Shown: positions 30,054 through 40,334, numbered from the stretch's first letter. The stretch: 64,000 nucleotides of DNA from Balneolaceae bacterium (GCA_018401935.1 JAGYJQ010000004.1:62001-126000); one strand, 5' to 3'. Numbers and translations are program-made. Notes: generated by a model from the sequence alone, not told the origin.

Positions 30054-32726
30054 ATGAATTTGAACAGTTTTACATTAAAGGCGCAACAAGCCATACAAGC
30101 ATCTCTAGACCTGGCCCAAGATGCCGCTCATCAAGCAGTAGAGGCAGTTCATATTGCAAAGGCCTTATTGGAAGGAGAACAGGATACTATCCACTCCATT
30201 CTATTAAAATTAGGGGTTCAAAAAGAACAGCTAAGAGCCATTGTAGACAAAGAGCTAACTACACGGCCGAGGGTATCGGGTGCATCGGTATCGGGTCCTT
30301 ATTTAGGGGCTACTGCAAAGAGTATGCTGGATCAGGCAAAGGTAGAAGCTCGTGATATGGGCGATGAATATATTAGCACCGAGCATGTGCTCATGGCCAT
30401 ATCCAAGGTAGACGAAACATGGGCGAAGGATTGGCAGGGGCTAGGGCTTAAAAAAGAAGCTATTCAGCAAGTACTTAAAGAAACACGTGGTGGACAAAAA
30501 GTCGATGACCCGAACGCAGAGAGCCGCTTTGCTGCACTAAAAAAATATGCAAGAGATTTAAATGAATGGGCAGAAAAAAACAAGTTAGACCCTGTCATTG
30601 GAAGAGATGCTGAAATCCGTAGAGTGATGCAAATCCTGTCCAGGAGAACCAAAAATAATCCGGTATTGATCGGAGAACCTGGAGTGGGTAAAACAGCTAT
30701 TGCTGAGGGTATGGCATTACGTATTGTTCGTGGTGATGTTCCTGAAGGCCTTAAACAGAAGCGAGTTTTGGCTTTAGACATGGGGGCATTAATTGCTGGG
30801 ACTAAATTCCGGGGTGAATTTGAAGAACGTTTAAAAGCGGTGGTTAAGGAAGTAACAGACTCAGATGGAGAGATCATTCTTTTTATTGATGAGATACATA
30901 CCCTTGTTGGAGCGGGAGCCACCGATGGAGCCATGGATGCGGCTAACATTCTAAAACCAGCTTTGGCTAGAGGGGAAATGCATGCTATTGGGGCGACCAC
31001 CTTGGATGAGTACCGGAAATACATTGAGAAAGACAAGGCATTGGAACGGCGCTTGCAAACGGTAGTGGTGGGTGAGCCGAGTGTGGAAGATACGGTCTCC
31101 ATTTTAAGAGGGTTACAAGAGCGTTACGAACTCCATCATGGTGTTCGAATAACCGATGCCGCCATTGTGGCCGCTGCTGAATTATCTCATCGATACATTG
31201 CAGACCGATTTTTGCCAGATAAGGCCATCGATTTGATTGACGAGGCTGCTTCTCGTTTACGCCTACAAATAGACTCCCTGCCAGAAGAACTAGATGCCTT
31301 GGAGCGACAAATTCGGCAACTTGAAATAGAGCGAGAAGCCCTAAAGCGGGAACAAGATTCCACTACAAAAAAACAAGTAGAGAAAGAGTCTGCTAAACTT
31401 AATCAACTCGAAAAAGAACTTGCAGATTTAATCGAGAAGCGAACAGGTATGCGTACTCAATGGGATCAAGAGCGGTCGGTCATTCAACAAGTACGAGATC
31501 TCAAACAGGCTATAGAAACCACACGTAATCAGTCAGACAAGGCTGAGCGAAAGGGAGAATATGAACGAGTAGCCGAGCTTCGCTATGGTACCTTGGTGCA
31601 GCTTGAAAAGGAGTTACAACTAGCTCACGAGCATGCACAGCGATTACAAGAAGGAACTACCCTGCTAAAAGAAGAAGTGGTAGCGGAAGATATTGCCGAC
31701 ATTGTGGCGCGCTGGACCGGCATACCCGTCAGTAAAATGGTGCAATCTGACAGGGAAAAACTGTTGATGCTTGAAGAAGAGTTGCATAAGCGTGTAATTG
31801 GGCAAAATAATGCCATTGAAGCCGTCGCTAATGCCGTACGACGATCTAGAGCGGGCTTACAGGATCAAGATCGTCCTATAGGTTCCTTTTTCTTTTTGGG
31901 TTCTACTGGGGTTGGTAAAACGGAATTGGCTCGTACGTTAGCTGAGTTTTTGTTTAATGATGCTCAAGCCATGATTCGTATAGATATGAGTGAATACATG
32001 GAAAAACACTCCGTGAGTCGTCTCGTTGGTGCCCCTCCGGGATATATTGGACATGATGAGGGCGGCCAGCTTACCGAGGCGGTTCGCCGGAGACCGTATT
32101 CAGTATTGTTGTTGGATGAGGTGGAAAAAGCACATCCCGATGTGTTTAATATTTTACTACAAGTTCTCGATGAGGGGCGCTTAACTGATAGCAAAGGTAC
32201 AACGGTCGACTTTACGAATACCATCATCATAATGACTTCCAATCTTGGTTCCTCCTTAATTATGGAAGAAATGGAGCGAAACAAAGGGCCATGGGATCAA
32301 TCGCAGTATACCAGAATGCAAGAGCAGTTGATTGATTTGTTGAAGAAGAGTATTCGTCCTGAGTTTTTAAACAGAGTGGACGATATCATTGTGTTCCATC
32401 CATTAGAAGCTCGTCATATTCGCTCTATTGTAGATATTCAACTCCAGAGGTTACATCATGTGTTAGCTAAACAACAGGTTGTGCTTCAGATACCAGAAGA
32501 AGTTAAAAATTGGCTGGCTGAACGAGGATTTGATCCTGTATTCGGTGCGAGACCATTAAAGAGAATGATTCAGCAGCATTTGGTTAATAATATGGCCACC
32601 GAATTATTGAAAAAGGAACTCAGTGGGGCAATAGAATTTGAAGCTCAGGTTTCCGAACAAGGGGATACCATTCTATTTGCAGAGATTTTACATGATCCAC
32701 AAGAATGGGCTAAAGAAGAGTCTTAG
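30054..32726 (+). CDS. clpB: ATP-dependent disaggregase ClpB
   Basis: 890 residues. ClpB threads aggregated proteins through a hexameric pore with the DnaK system. The N-terminal Clp repeat domain occupies about residues 1-150, AAA-1 has Walker [14 protein letters not shown] and Walker [11 protein letters not shown], and the M-domain coiled coil (about residues 400-530) is full length, which separates ClpB from ClpA/ClpC. AAA-2 has [14 protein letters not shown] and the pore loop [13 protein letters not shown]. There is no ClpP-docking IGF loop, as expected. It completes an Hsp20-HtrA-ClpB stress cluster. Its stop overlaps the decarboxylase tail-to-tail by 17 bp. Confidence 0.96.
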   Translation: MNLNSFTLKAQQAIQASLDLAQDAAHQAVEAVHIAKALLEGEQDTIHSILLKLGVQKEQLRAIVDKELTTRPRVSGASVSGPYLGATAKSMLDQAKVEARDMGDEYISTEHVLMAISKVDETWAKDWQGLGLKKEAIQQVLKETRGGQKVDDPNAESRFAALKKYARDLNEWAEKNKLDPVIGRDAEIRRVMQILSRRTKNNPVLIGEPGVGKTAIAEGMALRIVRGDVPEGLKQKRVLALDMGALIAGTKFRGEFEERLKAVVKEVTDSDGEIILFIDEIHTLVGAGATDGAMDAANILKPALARGEMHAIGATTLDEYRKYIEKDKALERRLQTVVVGEPSVEDTVSILRGLQERYELHHGVRITDAAIVAAAELSHRYIADRFLPDKAIDLIDEAASRLRLQIDSLPEELDALERQIRQLEIEREALKREQDSTTKKQVEKESAKLNQLEKELADLIEKRTGMRTQWDQERSVIQQVRDLKQAIETTRNQSDKAERKGEYERVAELRYGTLVQLEKELQLAHEHAQRLQEGTTLLKEEVVAEDIADIVARWTGIPVSKMVQSDREKLLMLEEELHKRVIGQNNAIEAVANAVRRSRAGLQDQDRPIGSFFFLGSTGVGKTELARTLAEFLFNDAQAMIRIDMSEYMEKHSVSRLVGAPPGYIGHDEGGQLTEAVRRRPYSVLLLDEVEKAHPDVFNILLQVLDEGRLTDSKGTTVDFTNTIIIMTSNLGSSLIMEEMERNKGPWDQSQYTRMQEQLIDLLKKSIRPEFLNRVDDIIVFHPLEARHIRSIVDIQLQRLHHVLAKQQVVLQIPEEVKNWLAERGFDPVFGARPLKRMIQQHLVNNMATELLKKELSGAIEFEAQVSEQGDTILFAEILHDPQEWAKEES

Positions 32727-34104
32727 CGTCTGATGCTATCCGGGAAAGTAAGTCCTCAATGGTATACTCTTGCTCGGGCTTCATAAGTACACTTCTGAGT
32801 AGAACTACATCGCTGCTATCCACCGGGATTTCAGGGAATCTCTGGCTAAAATCTCGTGAACTTACCGTATAGAGTGAAATAAAATACTGGTGACTAGGAT
32901 CCTTGTGGGCCATACCTTGTTGGAACAGTTTTTTGGACAAATTACTAATGGTTGATGTAGACCTTAGCGAATTTTTGTCCCCAGCAAAGTAAGTGATTAT
33001 GTCGAGTTCAGGCGGTATATAAGCCGTTAATACCTCGCTTTTGTTAAGGTAATTGAAGGCCTTGATAGCTGCATGGTGACAAGCGGTGAGTATAGGCCCA
33101 AATCCAAGATCTGACTGCAATGGAAAACACTGTAAAGTAGCCCAAAATGCTGCTGCTGCTGCGCCTGCCCGAGAACATTCTAAGCTAATTTCACCTAGAT
33201 GCAACTCTTTAGAACTGAAGTAAGTGTAGGGAGAATCATGTTTGTAGAATACACCAACTTCTGGATTTTTAAATAGCACGCAGCCACATCCATAGGGTTG
33301 TAACCCATGCTTATGTGGATCGATTACAATACTATCGGCCTCATGCATCCGGTCCCAATGGGCGACAGAACCAGGGAGCAGGTCCGAAATCGTTTTAAAA
33401 AAACCACCGTAAGCGGCATCGATATGAATTCGAATACCCCTGGAGTGAGCCCAATCGAGTATATGGGCAAGGGGTTCAACTTTCCCCAAGCCAGTAGTAC
33501 CCATCGTGACGATTAACGTACCAATAGAATCGAACGGGAGTGCATCAAGATGTTCAGTAATGGAATGCTCAGAATCTAGCTGATCAGTACTTAGCTGAAA
33601 AGAATGAGCTTCCATGCCTAGGACTTGAGCCATCCGGCCATGAGTGTAGTGGGCTTCACTTGAATAGGCAATCCCTTTCTTTGGGTGTATACTCCGGGCA
33701 ACCCAAAGAGCTTCTAGATTGGCAATGGTTCCACTTGAACTCAGATGCCCTAAATAAGGATGATGATAACCGAACAAATTGGCCAAAGCGTGGATACACT
33801 CTTTTTCCATTTCAGAACTAGGTGGTCCTCCGTCTAAAGCGTGATTATTTGGGTTTAACCCCATCGTTAATGAATAGGCTAGCGCAGCAATAGGATGGGG
33901 CGGCTTGAGCATTTGACCTGCATAACTGGGATGATGAAAAGGATAATTCCCAGTAAGTCGTTCACTTAGGGTACGTAGAGTTTCTTGAATGATTGAATCT
34001 TCGACTACTAAGCTAGGGTGCGTAGTAGATGGCCCATAGGAGTCTTTCCACTCTTGAAGTTGTTCTAGAGAAGCTTGGATGGTCTGAAATGTTGAGAGAT
34101 CCAT
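32710..34104 (-). CDS. Group II pyridoxal-phosphate decarboxylase-like enzyme
   Basis: 464 residues. Fold type I PLP enzyme of the group II amino-acid decarboxylase class (glutamate, tyrosine, DOPA or diaminobutyrate decarboxylases). The PLP lysine is Lys265 in VIDPHKHGLQPYG; the ring-stacking region is RIHIDAAYGGFFKT with the conserved Asp. TSGGT-like loop is LSSSGTIANLEALW, which anchors the phosphate. The substrate cannot be told from sequence; about 460 residues is a normal length. It faces clpB and shares 17 bp of its 3' end with it. DUF3078 lies upstream on the same strand. Confidence 0.88.
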   Translation of the reverse strand: MDLSTFQTIQASLEQLQEWKDSYGPSTTHPSLVVEDSIIQETLRTLSERLTGNYPFHHPSYAGQMLKPPHPIAALAYSLTMGLNPNNHALDGGPPSSEMEKECIHALANLFGYHHPYLGHLSSSGTIANLEALWVARSIHPKKGIAYSSEAHYTHGRMAQVLGMEAHSFQLSTDQLDSEHSITEHLDALPFDSIGTLIVTMGTTGLGKVEPLAHILDWAHSRGIRIHIDAAYGGFFKTISDLLPGSVAHWDRMHEADSIVIDPHKHGLQPYGCGCVLFKNPEVGVFYKHDSPYTYFSSKELHLGEISLECSRAGAAAAAFWATLQCFPLQSDLGFGPILTACHHAAIKAFNYLNKSEVLTAYIPPELDIITYFAGDKNSLRSTSTISNLSKKLFQQGMAHKDPSHQYFISLYTVSSRDFSQRFPEIPVDSSDVVLLRSVLMKPEQEYTIEDLLSRIASDAKTLL

Positions 34105-34119
34105 TATCCAAACAGTGAT

Positions 34120-35007
34120 TTAGAATAAATCCATTGATACACCCGCACTCAGTACTTGTTTAAGCTGAATATCCGTTGAAAAATCATGATCATATCGCAG
34201 TTCAAACTGCAATGAAGTTCGTAGAGTTGAATTAATTTTACCTATAAATTCGTTAGTCCAGTACACATCGGTTTCGTTTATAGGGTGCAATAAATTGGTG
34301 AAGGTTTCAATATCTGTATTGTACTGTACATTTTTGAGCACCTCTTTTTGGAAGGTAACCCCCGTTGTAAGGCCACCCTCAAACCGATAATTATCCCCTT
34401 GCTTAAGTCCGTAGTTAGGGGCTAAATCCTCTCTCATGATAATAGTTTGTTTTAAACCAAGTCCTGCTTCCATTTGAAAACTTTTTTCGACATTAAAACT
34501 TATCCCTACCCCCTCGGTTAGGTAAGCTGGAGCAAAGAAACCAGAAATCAGAGAGTCAGCACCTGCTGGGTTAGTTTTGGCATTGTACTCGAAACCGTCG
34601 CGAAACTGTGTGCGTAACATAACCGTACCATAGGCAGAAAGTCGTGTGCGGTCGGAGAATCCAAAGGTACTTCGTGTCCGAATGGTCAATAAATCATCTG
34701 ATTTACGGGTATCCCCATTAAAACGAGCTTGACCGTACCTGCCATTAATTCGAATCCCAAAGGCAAATAAATCACTTCTGTAAATCTTGGAATAATTAGT
34801 CGAAAAAGTACCACTAATGGTGTTTACACCTCCTTCACTCCAGTTGTCAAAGCTTGCCTGAGCACCATTAAGGTTAACCACCCAATTATCTTCCCATCCT
34901 TTTAATGTGTCTGGGATAACAATAGTTTGGGCTATGGTATATCCACCAAATAATAGAAATAAAATAAAGGAAAGTAGCGCCGTTAGGCGTGAGTACGTTG
35001 GCCTCAT
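34120..35007 (-). CDS. DUF3078-type outer-membrane beta-barrel protein
   Basis: 295 residues from the ATG at 35007; a TTG at 35016 is a less likely alternative. The signal peptide ends near GGYTIAQ. The family motif is WVVNLNGAQASFDNWSEGG then VNTISGTFSTNY. The rest is a succession of amphipathic beta strands with alternating aromatic residues and a terminal Phe (GVSMDLF), as required for BAM insertion. DUF3078 proteins are outer-membrane proteins of unknown role in Bacteroidota and relatives. It starts 10 bp after the PyrR-like gene stop, suggesting co-transcription. Confidence 0.82.
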   Translation of the reverse strand: MRPTYSRLTALLSFILFLLFGGYTIAQTIVIPDTLKGWEDNWVVNLNGAQASFDNWSEGGVNTISGTFSTNYSKIYRSDLFAFGIRINGRYGQARFNGDTRKSDDLLTIRTRSTFGFSDRTRLSAYGTVMLRTQFRDGFEYNAKTNPAGADSLISGFFAPAYLTEGVGISFNVEKSFQMEAGLGLKQTIIMREDLAPNYGLKQGDNYRFEGGLTTGVTFQKEVLKNVQYNTDIETFTNLLHPINETDVYWTNEFIGKINSTLRTSLQFELRYDHDFSTDIQLKQVLSAGVSMDLF

Positions 35008-35017
35008 GCTGATCAAT

Positions 35018-35515
35018 TTATGAGTTTTTAAATAATACCACTGCTTCTAAGTGGTTTGCGTTTAATAATACCTCTACGTGCTCTCCAACTTTGGTTGGGA
35101 TGTGTTCGCCAACAATATTGGCCAATATTGGGTAGCGCCTGTGTCCACGGTCAATTAAGGATACAATTTCGATGGCCCCAGGTTCTTGTGAGTGAAACAG
35201 TACGGAAAGCGCTTGGAATAAGGTCCGCCCAGAGAATACCACATCATCTACAATAAGAACTTGTTGGTCATTTAAATCGGGTATGGCTTGATTACCTTTG
35301 CTGAACACGTCTAAATTATACATGACATCACCCTGGTCGGGTCTGAGCTGTTTGAGTTCGGAAACCAGCTCCTCGGCCAAGGCATACCCCCGTTCGTTCA
35401 ATCCAATTACGTGGAGTGGATCATTCGCCGGGAAGCGTTCGTAAATCTGTATAGCCATTCTCTTAATGCATCGAGAAATTCGGGCTCGATGCATGAGTGT
35501 AAGTTGATGCCCCAT
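35018..35515 (-). CDS. pyrR: PyrR-like phosphoribosyltransferase / pyrimidine regulator
   Basis: 165 residues from the ATG at 35515; a TTG eleven codons upstream is possible. The PRPP loop is VLIVDDVVFSGRTL and the PyrR-specific segment is SLIDRGHRRYPILANIVGEH followed by IPTK. In Bacillus, PyrR binds pyr-leader RNA and also has uracil phosphoribosyltransferase activity. The N-terminal half is more divergent, and no pyr operon adjoins it (pyrF lies 9 kb away and is transcribed separately), so the regulatory role is inferred only. It is followed directly by the DUF3078 gene. Confidence 0.82.
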   Translation of the reverse strand: MGHQLTLMHRARISRCIKRMAIQIYERFPANDPLHVIGLNERGYALAEELVSELKQLRPDQGDVMYNLDVFSKGNQAIPDLNDQQVLIVDDVVFSGRTLFQALSVLFHSQEPGAIEIVSLIDRGHRRYPILANIVGEHIPTKVGEHVEVLLNANHLEAVVLFKNS

Positions 35516-35647
35516 GAGCTCTGAACGTTGTTTTGGGATGTGATACAATGGAATAAAGATACGATTTTAGCCCTATTATTTAGTGTGTTTTTTTGGGTAA
35601 AGCTTTTGCATGTTTCACCAATGGTAAAAAAATAGATGGGTTCAGTC

Positions 35648-35678
35648 TTGATTAGGGATTCGTAGCTCCCTATCTTTA
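35648..35678 (+). promoter_or_regulatory. Candidate promoter of tRNA-Gln
   Basis: TTG (35648-35650), then 20 bp, then TATCTTTA (35671-35678) resembles the Bacteroidota -33/-7 promoter (TTG, about 19-20 bp, TAnnTTTG; last base differs). The predicted start falls about 16 nt before the tRNA. The -7 element overlaps a 6-bp inverted repeat TAGGGA / TCCCTA (35653-35672). Confidence 0.45.
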
Positions 35679-35696
35679 AAGTCTGTTAACGACTTT
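35678..35696 (+). other. Short hairpin with T-run just before tRNA-Gln
   Basis: AAAGTC (35678-35683) and GACTTT (35691-35696) pair around a 7-nt loop and are followed by further T. It looks like a small terminator yet lies 3 nt before the tRNA and overlaps the candidate promoter; no plus-strand gene precedes it. It may simply be a processing hairpin in the tRNA leader. Confidence 0.3.
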
Positions 35697-35699
35697 TTA

Positions 35700-35770
35700 T
35701 GCCCGGTCGTCTAATGGCAGGACACCTGGTTTTGGTCCAGTATGTGGGGGTTCGAGTCCTCCCCGGGCAA
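35700..35770 (+). tRNA. tRNA-Gln (anticodon TTG)
   Basis: A 71-nt cloverleaf. The acceptor stem is TGCCCGG / CCGGGCA with discriminator A; the D-arm has TCTAATGGCAGGA; the anticodon loop TTTTGGT reads TTG, decoding CAA and, with wobble modification, CAG; the T-arm is GTGGGGGTTCGAGTCCTCCC. The 3' CCA is not encoded. The anticodon stem has only four standard pairs with an outer C-T mismatch. The wobble U is a likely substrate of the mnm5s2U pathway represented here by MnmD. Confidence 0.93.
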
Positions 35771-35852
35771 CAACACTCGATGGATGTCAAGGTTAAGAGT
35801 CCATCGTTTTATGTAATCCTGAACATTTCAGTGCTAGCAAAATAACACAACC

Positions 35853-36785
35853 TTGGACAGTCCACTCGCTATATTCTCTGGTACCAGTAACCCAGCTTTG
35901 GCTCGTGCTATAGCAAAGGAATACGGAACCAAATTAGGTAAAATTACCATCAAACAGTTCTCAGATGGTGAAATTTATGTCAAATACGAACAAAGCATTC
36001 GTGGAGAGGATATATTCATTGTCCAACCAACTCCCCCATCAGGCGACAACATTATTGAGTTATTACTCATGTTGGATGCTGCCAAGCGTGCCTCTGTCAA
36101 ACGTGTAACAGCCGTTATTCCTTACTTTGGATATGCGCGGCAAGATCGTAAAGACCAGCCTAGAGTGTCCATTGGGTCAAAGTTGATGGCAAATCTACTG
36201 GTCGAAGCAGGCGCGGATCGCATACTAACGATGGACCTGCACGCAGCACAGATTCAAGGATTTTTTGATATTCCTCTAGATCATCTTTATGCTTCCCGAG
36301 TATTTATTGATCATATGACCAAGCATCCTATCGACAATTTGGTGGTTGTTGCACCCGATGTCGGTAGTTTGAAAACGGCACGATCCTATTCAAAAAAGCT
36401 TGGTGCTTCCCTGGCCTTCATTGATAAGCGCAGACCCAAGCAAAATGAATCAGAGATAATGAACATTATTGGTGAAGTAGAGGGTAAGAATGTACTAATT
36501 GTTGACGATTTAATTGATACAGCTGGTACGTTGACCAATGCTGCAGCTGCTATGAAGGAGCGTGGAGCGCTAGATATACGAGCTATGTGTTCGCACCCCA
36601 TACTTTCAGGGCCGGCATTTCAAAGAATCGAAGACTCACCCATTGATGAACTATTGGTAACCGACACCATTCCATTGCGTCAGCCATCTGAAAAAATTAA
36701 GGTGCTCAGTGTAGCAAATATTTTTGCTGAAGCAATTGAACGGATTCATACCAATGACACCATCAGTGCATTGTTTGATAATTAA
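35853..36785 (+). CDS. prs: Ribose-phosphate pyrophosphokinase
   Basis: 310 residues. It makes PRPP from ribose 5-phosphate and ATP, feeding purF, pyrR/pyrF and histidine pathways. The start is TTG at 35853; an in-frame stop at 35835 excludes a much longer protein and no ATG fits. Motifs: LAIFSGTSNPALARAIA, FSDGEIYVKYEQSIRG, the ATP/regulatory RQDRKDQPRVSIG, DLHAAQIQGFFDIPLDHLYA and the PRPP loop VLIVDDLIDTAGTL. rplY follows after 19 bp and pth after that, the common prs-ctc-pth order. Confidence 0.95.
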   Translation: MDSPLAIFSGTSNPALARAIAKEYGTKLGKITIKQFSDGEIYVKYEQSIRGEDIFIVQPTPPSGDNIIELLLMLDAAKRASVKRVTAVIPYFGYARQDRKDQPRVSIGSKLMANLLVEAGADRILTMDLHAAQIQGFFDIPLDHLYASRVFIDHMTKHPIDNLVVVAPDVGSLKTARSYSKKLGASLAFIDKRRPKQNESEIMNIIGEVEGKNVLIVDDLIDTAGTLTNAAAAMKERGALDIRAMCSHPILSGPAFQRIEDSPIDELLVTDTIPLRQPSEKIKVLSVANIFAEAIERIHTNDTISALFDN

Positions 36786-36804
36786 AAAGTAGAATAGGAA
36801 AAAA

Positions 36805-37449
36805 ATGGCAAAGCCAGAATACGTTAAACTTGAGGGAATTCCTCGAGAAACCAATAAAAAAGCAAACCGTGAGCTGCGAGCAGCTAAACGTGTACCTGCT
36901 GTATTATATGGTCCTGAAGTTCAGGAAAACACACATTTTTCAATAGACGAGTTAGCACTAGAGAAGATTTTGAGTCGAGCTCAAACGAAAGTGCAAGAGC
37001 TTACCATCGACGGGAAAGTGTACAATACACTACTAAAGCGAACAGAATTTGACCCGGTTACGGATCGCCCTATTCATGCCGATTTTTACGTGTTAAGTGA
37101 TAAGCATAAAGTGACGCTTCGAGTGCCTATTGGCATCAAGGGAACCGCACGTGGAGTGGTAGAAGGGGGTGGACGTTTATTCCAGCCCATGAAATTCCTT
37201 CGCATACGAGTGTTACCAGAGAACATTGTTGCTGAATTTGAAGTGGATGTGACTCCATTAAAAATTGGGCAATCGTTTCATGTATCTGATTTAGAGTTGG
37301 ATGGTATTATTCCATTAGATTCTCTAAATAGAACAATTGTTACTATTCGACCACCAAAAGGACAACTATTGAAAGATGTCATTGATGATGAGGATGGTGA
37401 TGATGCTGAAGGAACAGAAAATTCCTCAGAAGAAACTTCTGAAGAATAA
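36805..37449 (+). CDS. rplY: 50S ribosomal protein L25 (Ctc form)
   Basis: 214 residues, the two-domain Ctc/TL5 type rather than the short L25. It binds 5S rRNA. The N-terminal L25 domain contains REL RAAKRVPAVLYGPE-type sequence; the C-terminal beta domain (about residues 95-185) has HVSDLELDGIIPLD. The tail after residue 190 is almost wholly acidic (DDEDGDDAEGTENSSEE), a common low-complexity end. It lies between prs and pth. Confidence 0.95.
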   Translation: MAKPEYVKLEGIPRETNKKANRELRAAKRVPAVLYGPEVQENTHFSIDELALEKILSRAQTKVQELTIDGKVYNTLLKRTEFDPVTDRPIHADFYVLSDKHKVTLRVPIGIKGTARGVVEGGGRLFQPMKFLRIRVLPENIVAEFEVDVTPLKIGQSFHVSDLELDGIIPLDSLNRTIVTIRPPKGQLLKDVIDDEDGDDAEGTENSSEETSEE

Positions 37450-37463
37450 GTAAAAGGGTACCC

Positions 37464-38021
37464 GTGGCGCTGTTAGTTGGACTTGGAAATATAGGCGCAG
37501 AGTATGAGGGTACTCGACATAACATTGGTTTTGAGATTGTGGATAGACTTGCTCATAAATTGGGCAGTTCTTTTCAGCCAGGTGAAGGCCCCTTTGTCGT
37601 CGCTCAAGCACGATTTAAGGGCCAGAACTTGTTTTTAATTAAACCAACCAATTACATGAATAACAGCGGTTCTTCCGTAACCAAAGCCATGGCACAGTTC
37701 AATCAAAAGACAGACCAAAGCTTAATCATCTATGATGATTTACATTTGGCCTTAGGAGATTTGAAGTTGCGACCCAAGGGAAGCGATGGTGGACACAATG
37801 GAATCGCGGATGTTCATGAGAAGATAGGTTCTCAAGCCATACCTCGCTTACGAATAGGCATAGGAAATGATTTTACTAGGGGCAGACAAGTTGAATTTGT
37901 GTTGTCACCATTTAGATTTGAAGAACTAGAAACGGTAAATCAAGTGATTGATCATGCTGTTCAAGCAAGCTTAGATTTTGTTGGCTTAGGACTAAACAGA
38001 GCAATGAATTTACATAACTAA
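37464..38021 (+). CDS. pth: Peptidyl-tRNA hydrolase
   Basis: 185 residues. It frees tRNA from stalled peptidyl-tRNA. The start is GTG at 37464, preceded by AAAAGGG. Motifs include LLVGLGNIGAEYEGTRHNIG with the catalytic His, KPTNYMNNSG with the key Asn, YDDLHLALGDLKLRPKGS with the catalytic Asp, and GGHNGI. It ends the prs-rplY-pth operon, 14 bp after rplY. Confidence 0.95.
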   Translation: MALLVGLGNIGAEYEGTRHNIGFEIVDRLAHKLGSSFQPGEGPFVVAQARFKGQNLFLIKPTNYMNNSGSSVTKAMAQFNQKTDQSLIIYDDLHLALGDLKLRPKGSDGGHNGIADVHEKIGSQAIPRLRIGIGNDFTRGRQVEFVLSPFRFEELETVNQVIDHAVQASLDFVGLGLNRAMNLHN

Positions 38022-38087
38022 GATACCTCTTTTTTCGGGTGCAGAGTCACCTAGTTAATTACCATATAAAACATAGATCGCAGAATT

Positions 38088-40298
38088 ATGCAAACCATAC
38101 TATACTTAATACCAATTGCAGGACTTATAGCACTGCTTTTCACGTTTATGAAGTCATCATGGGTTTCCAAGCAAGAAGTTGGAACCGAACGGATGGGGCG
38201 AATAAGCGAAAGCATCGCAGCTGGTGCAATGGCTTTCTTAAAAGCTGAATACCGAGTACTTGCAATTTTTGTTTTTGCAGTAGCCATCCTTCTTGGAGTC
38301 AGCGCTAACCCCGAGACATCTAGTTGGATGGTAGCCATTTCCTTTGTGGTGGGTGCTATTTGTTCTGGACTTGCCGGATTTATCGGAATGCGTGTTGCGA
38401 CCAAAGCAAACGTCCGAACCACAAATGCAGCCCGCACAAGTCTAGCTAAAGGCTTAGAAGTTGCTTTTGCGGGTGGTTCGGTTATGGGACTCGGAGTAGT
38501 AGGACTAGGTGTACTGGGACTTAGTCTTCTGTTGTACATTTTTGGAACTATATTTGGTCTTGAGGGCGCTAGTGCGGTAAACAAAGTATTGGCTATTGTA
38601 ACAGGCTTTTCTTTCGGTGCATCATCTATAGCTCTGTTCGCTCGAGTGGGTGGTGGTATTTACACGAAAGCAGCGGATGTCGGCGCCGATTTGGTTGGTA
38701 AAGTGGAAGCTGGTATTCCAGAAGATCACCCATTAAATCCTGCTACAATTGCCGATAATGTGGGCGATAATGTGGGTGATGTTGCCGGAATGGGGGCCGA
38801 TTTATTTGAGTCTTATGTAGGCTCTATTATTGGTACAATGGTATTGGGTGCTGCTTTTATGACGATTCCATCTTGGTCAGATAATTTTGAAGGCCTCTCT
38901 GCTGTCTTACTACCGTTAGTACTAGCGGCTACAGGAATCCTAACCTCTATTGCGGGTACTTTTTTAGTACGTGTAAAAGAAGGTGGAGACCCACAAAAAG
39001 CACTTAATTTTGGAGAGTTATTCTCTGGTGTGGTTATGTTAATCGCTTCTTATTTTATCATTACCTGGATGCTACCAGAGAGTTGGACATTCACTGGCAT
39101 TGAATATACGAGCACAGGTGTTTTCATTGCGACCATTTTTGGTTTACTCTCTGGTTTAGCGATTGGTTTCGTGACCGAACATTATACGGGTACTGGGACA
39201 AAACCAGTTCTTTCGATCGTAAAGCAATCCGTTACTGGGTCTGCTACAAATATTATTGCTGGTTTAGGTGTCGGAATGATTTCTACGGCGATTCCTATCC
39301 TAATCATTGCTGTTGCCATTATTGGTGCTTTTAGCTTTGCTGGATTGTACGGTATAGCTATTGCAGCAGTTGGTATGTTGGCAAACACGGGCATCCAATT
39401 GGCTGTAGATGCGTACGGACCTATTTCTGATAATGCTGGTGGTATTGCTGAAATGGCGGAACTAGAACCAGAAGTTCGTGAGCGTACCGATAAATTGGAC
39501 GCGGTAGGTAACACCACAGCGGCTATTGGTAAAGGTTTTGCAATTGGTTCTGCTGCCTTAACGGCCTTGGCTTTATTCGCTGCATTTATTACTGCTTATG
39601 AAGCGGTTAATCCAGGCCTAGAAGTAGTTATTAACGTTACTAATCCGTATGTGATGGCTGCATTATTCGTAGGTGCAATGTTGCCCTTCCTATTCTCTGC
39701 TCTTTCCATGAACGCAGTAGGACGTGCTGCTATGAGTATGATTGAAGAAGTACGCCGTCAGTTTAAGGATATTCCTGAGCTTCGTGCGGCCCTTGACGTG
39801 ATGAACAGTAATGACGGAAAAGAGTTTGCCGACTGGTCAAAAGAAGATCAAGCAACTTTTGAAGCTGCTGATGGTAAAGCTGAATATGAGAAATGTGTGG
39901 AGATTTCTACCGCAGCTTCTATTCGTGAGATGGTTTTACCAGGTTTATTAGCAGTGATTGTACCTGTGTTATTCGGCTTCGTGCCAGGCTTTATTAGTGA
40001 CGATCCAACCTTAGGTGCAAAAATGCTGGGTGGACTTCTCGCTGGTGTTACATCTGCTGGTGTTCTAATGGCTCTTTTTCAATCAAATGCTGGTGGTGCA
40101 TGGGATAATGCCAAAAAGATGATTGAAGAAGGGGTTATTATTGACGGTGTTGAATACAAAAAAGGCAGTGAGCCACACAAAGCCGCAGTTGTAGGAGATA
40201 CGGTAGGTGATCCGTTCAAGGATACTTCAGGTCCATCTCTGAATATCTTATTAAAACTTATGTCCGTAGTGGCATTGGTTATAGCAACAATGATTTAA
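38088..40298 (+). CDS. hppA: Ion-pumping membrane pyrophosphatase
   Basis: 736 residues with about 16 membrane helices. It couples pyrophosphate hydrolysis to H+ or Na+ export. The signature is [20 protein letters not shown] followed by [20 protein letters not shown], which holds the PPi-Mg ligands; [17 protein letters not shown] is the C-terminal acidic site. At codons 474-479 the sequence is GNTTAA, with Ala at position 478 where K+-independent enzymes have Lys; it should therefore be K+-stimulated. H+ versus Na+ specificity is not resolved by this alone. A 10-bp inverted repeat follows the stop. Confidence 0.95.
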   Translation: MQTILYLIPIAGLIALLFTFMKSSWVSKQEVGTERMGRISESIAAGAMAFLKAEYRVLAIFVFAVAILLGVSANPETSSWMVAISFVVGAICSGLAGFIGMRVATKANVRTTNAARTSLAKGLEVAFAGGSVMGLGVVGLGVLGLSLLLYIFGTIFGLEGASAVNKVLAIVTGFSFGASSIALFARVGGGIYTKAADVGADLVGKVEAGIPEDHPLNPATIADNVGDNVGDVAGMGADLFESYVGSIIGTMVLGAAFMTIPSWSDNFEGLSAVLLPLVLAATGILTSIAGTFLVRVKEGGDPQKALNFGELFSGVVMLIASYFIITWMLPESWTFTGIEYTSTGVFIATIFGLLSGLAIGFVTEHYTGTGTKPVLSIVKQSVTGSATNIIAGLGVGMISTAIPILIIAVAIIGAFSFAGLYGIAIAAVGMLANTGIQLAVDAYGPISDNAGGIAEMAELEPEVRERTDKLDAVGNTTAAIGKGFAIGSAALTALALFAAFITAYEAVNPGLEVVINVTNPYVMAALFVGAMLPFLFSALSMNAVGRAAMSMIEEVRRQFKDIPELRAALDVMNSNDGKEFADWSKEDQATFEAADGKAEYEKCVEISTAASIREMVLPGLLAVIVPVLFGFVPGFISDDPTLGAKMLGGLLAGVTSAGVLMALFQSNAGGAWDNAKKMIEEGVIIDGVEYKKGSEPHKAAVVGDTVGDPFKDTSGPSLNILLKLMSVVALVIATMI

Positions 40299-40300
40299 AA

Positions 40301-40334
40301 ATTATTTTCCAACCGATTTTCTTAGGAAAATAAT
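40301..40334 (+). repeat. Inverted repeat spanning the start codon of the next gene
   Basis: ATTATTTTCC (40301-40310) and GGAAAATAAT (40325-40334) are perfect reverse complements with a 14-nt loop. The right arm includes the first two bases of the ATG at 40333 and probably its leader purines (AGGAAAA), so the folded RNA would hide the translation start. It might alternatively act as a weak transcription stop after hppA. Confidence 0.7.

Noticed and set aside
30464-31102. 212-residue minus-strand open frame
   Set aside because: Lies fully opposite the AAA-1 domain of clpB; its Ser/Pro/Arg-rich translation is typical of an antisense shadow.
38051-38584. 177-residue minus-strand open frame
   Set aside because: Opposite the first part of hppA; composition is that of an antisense shadow of membrane-helix codons.
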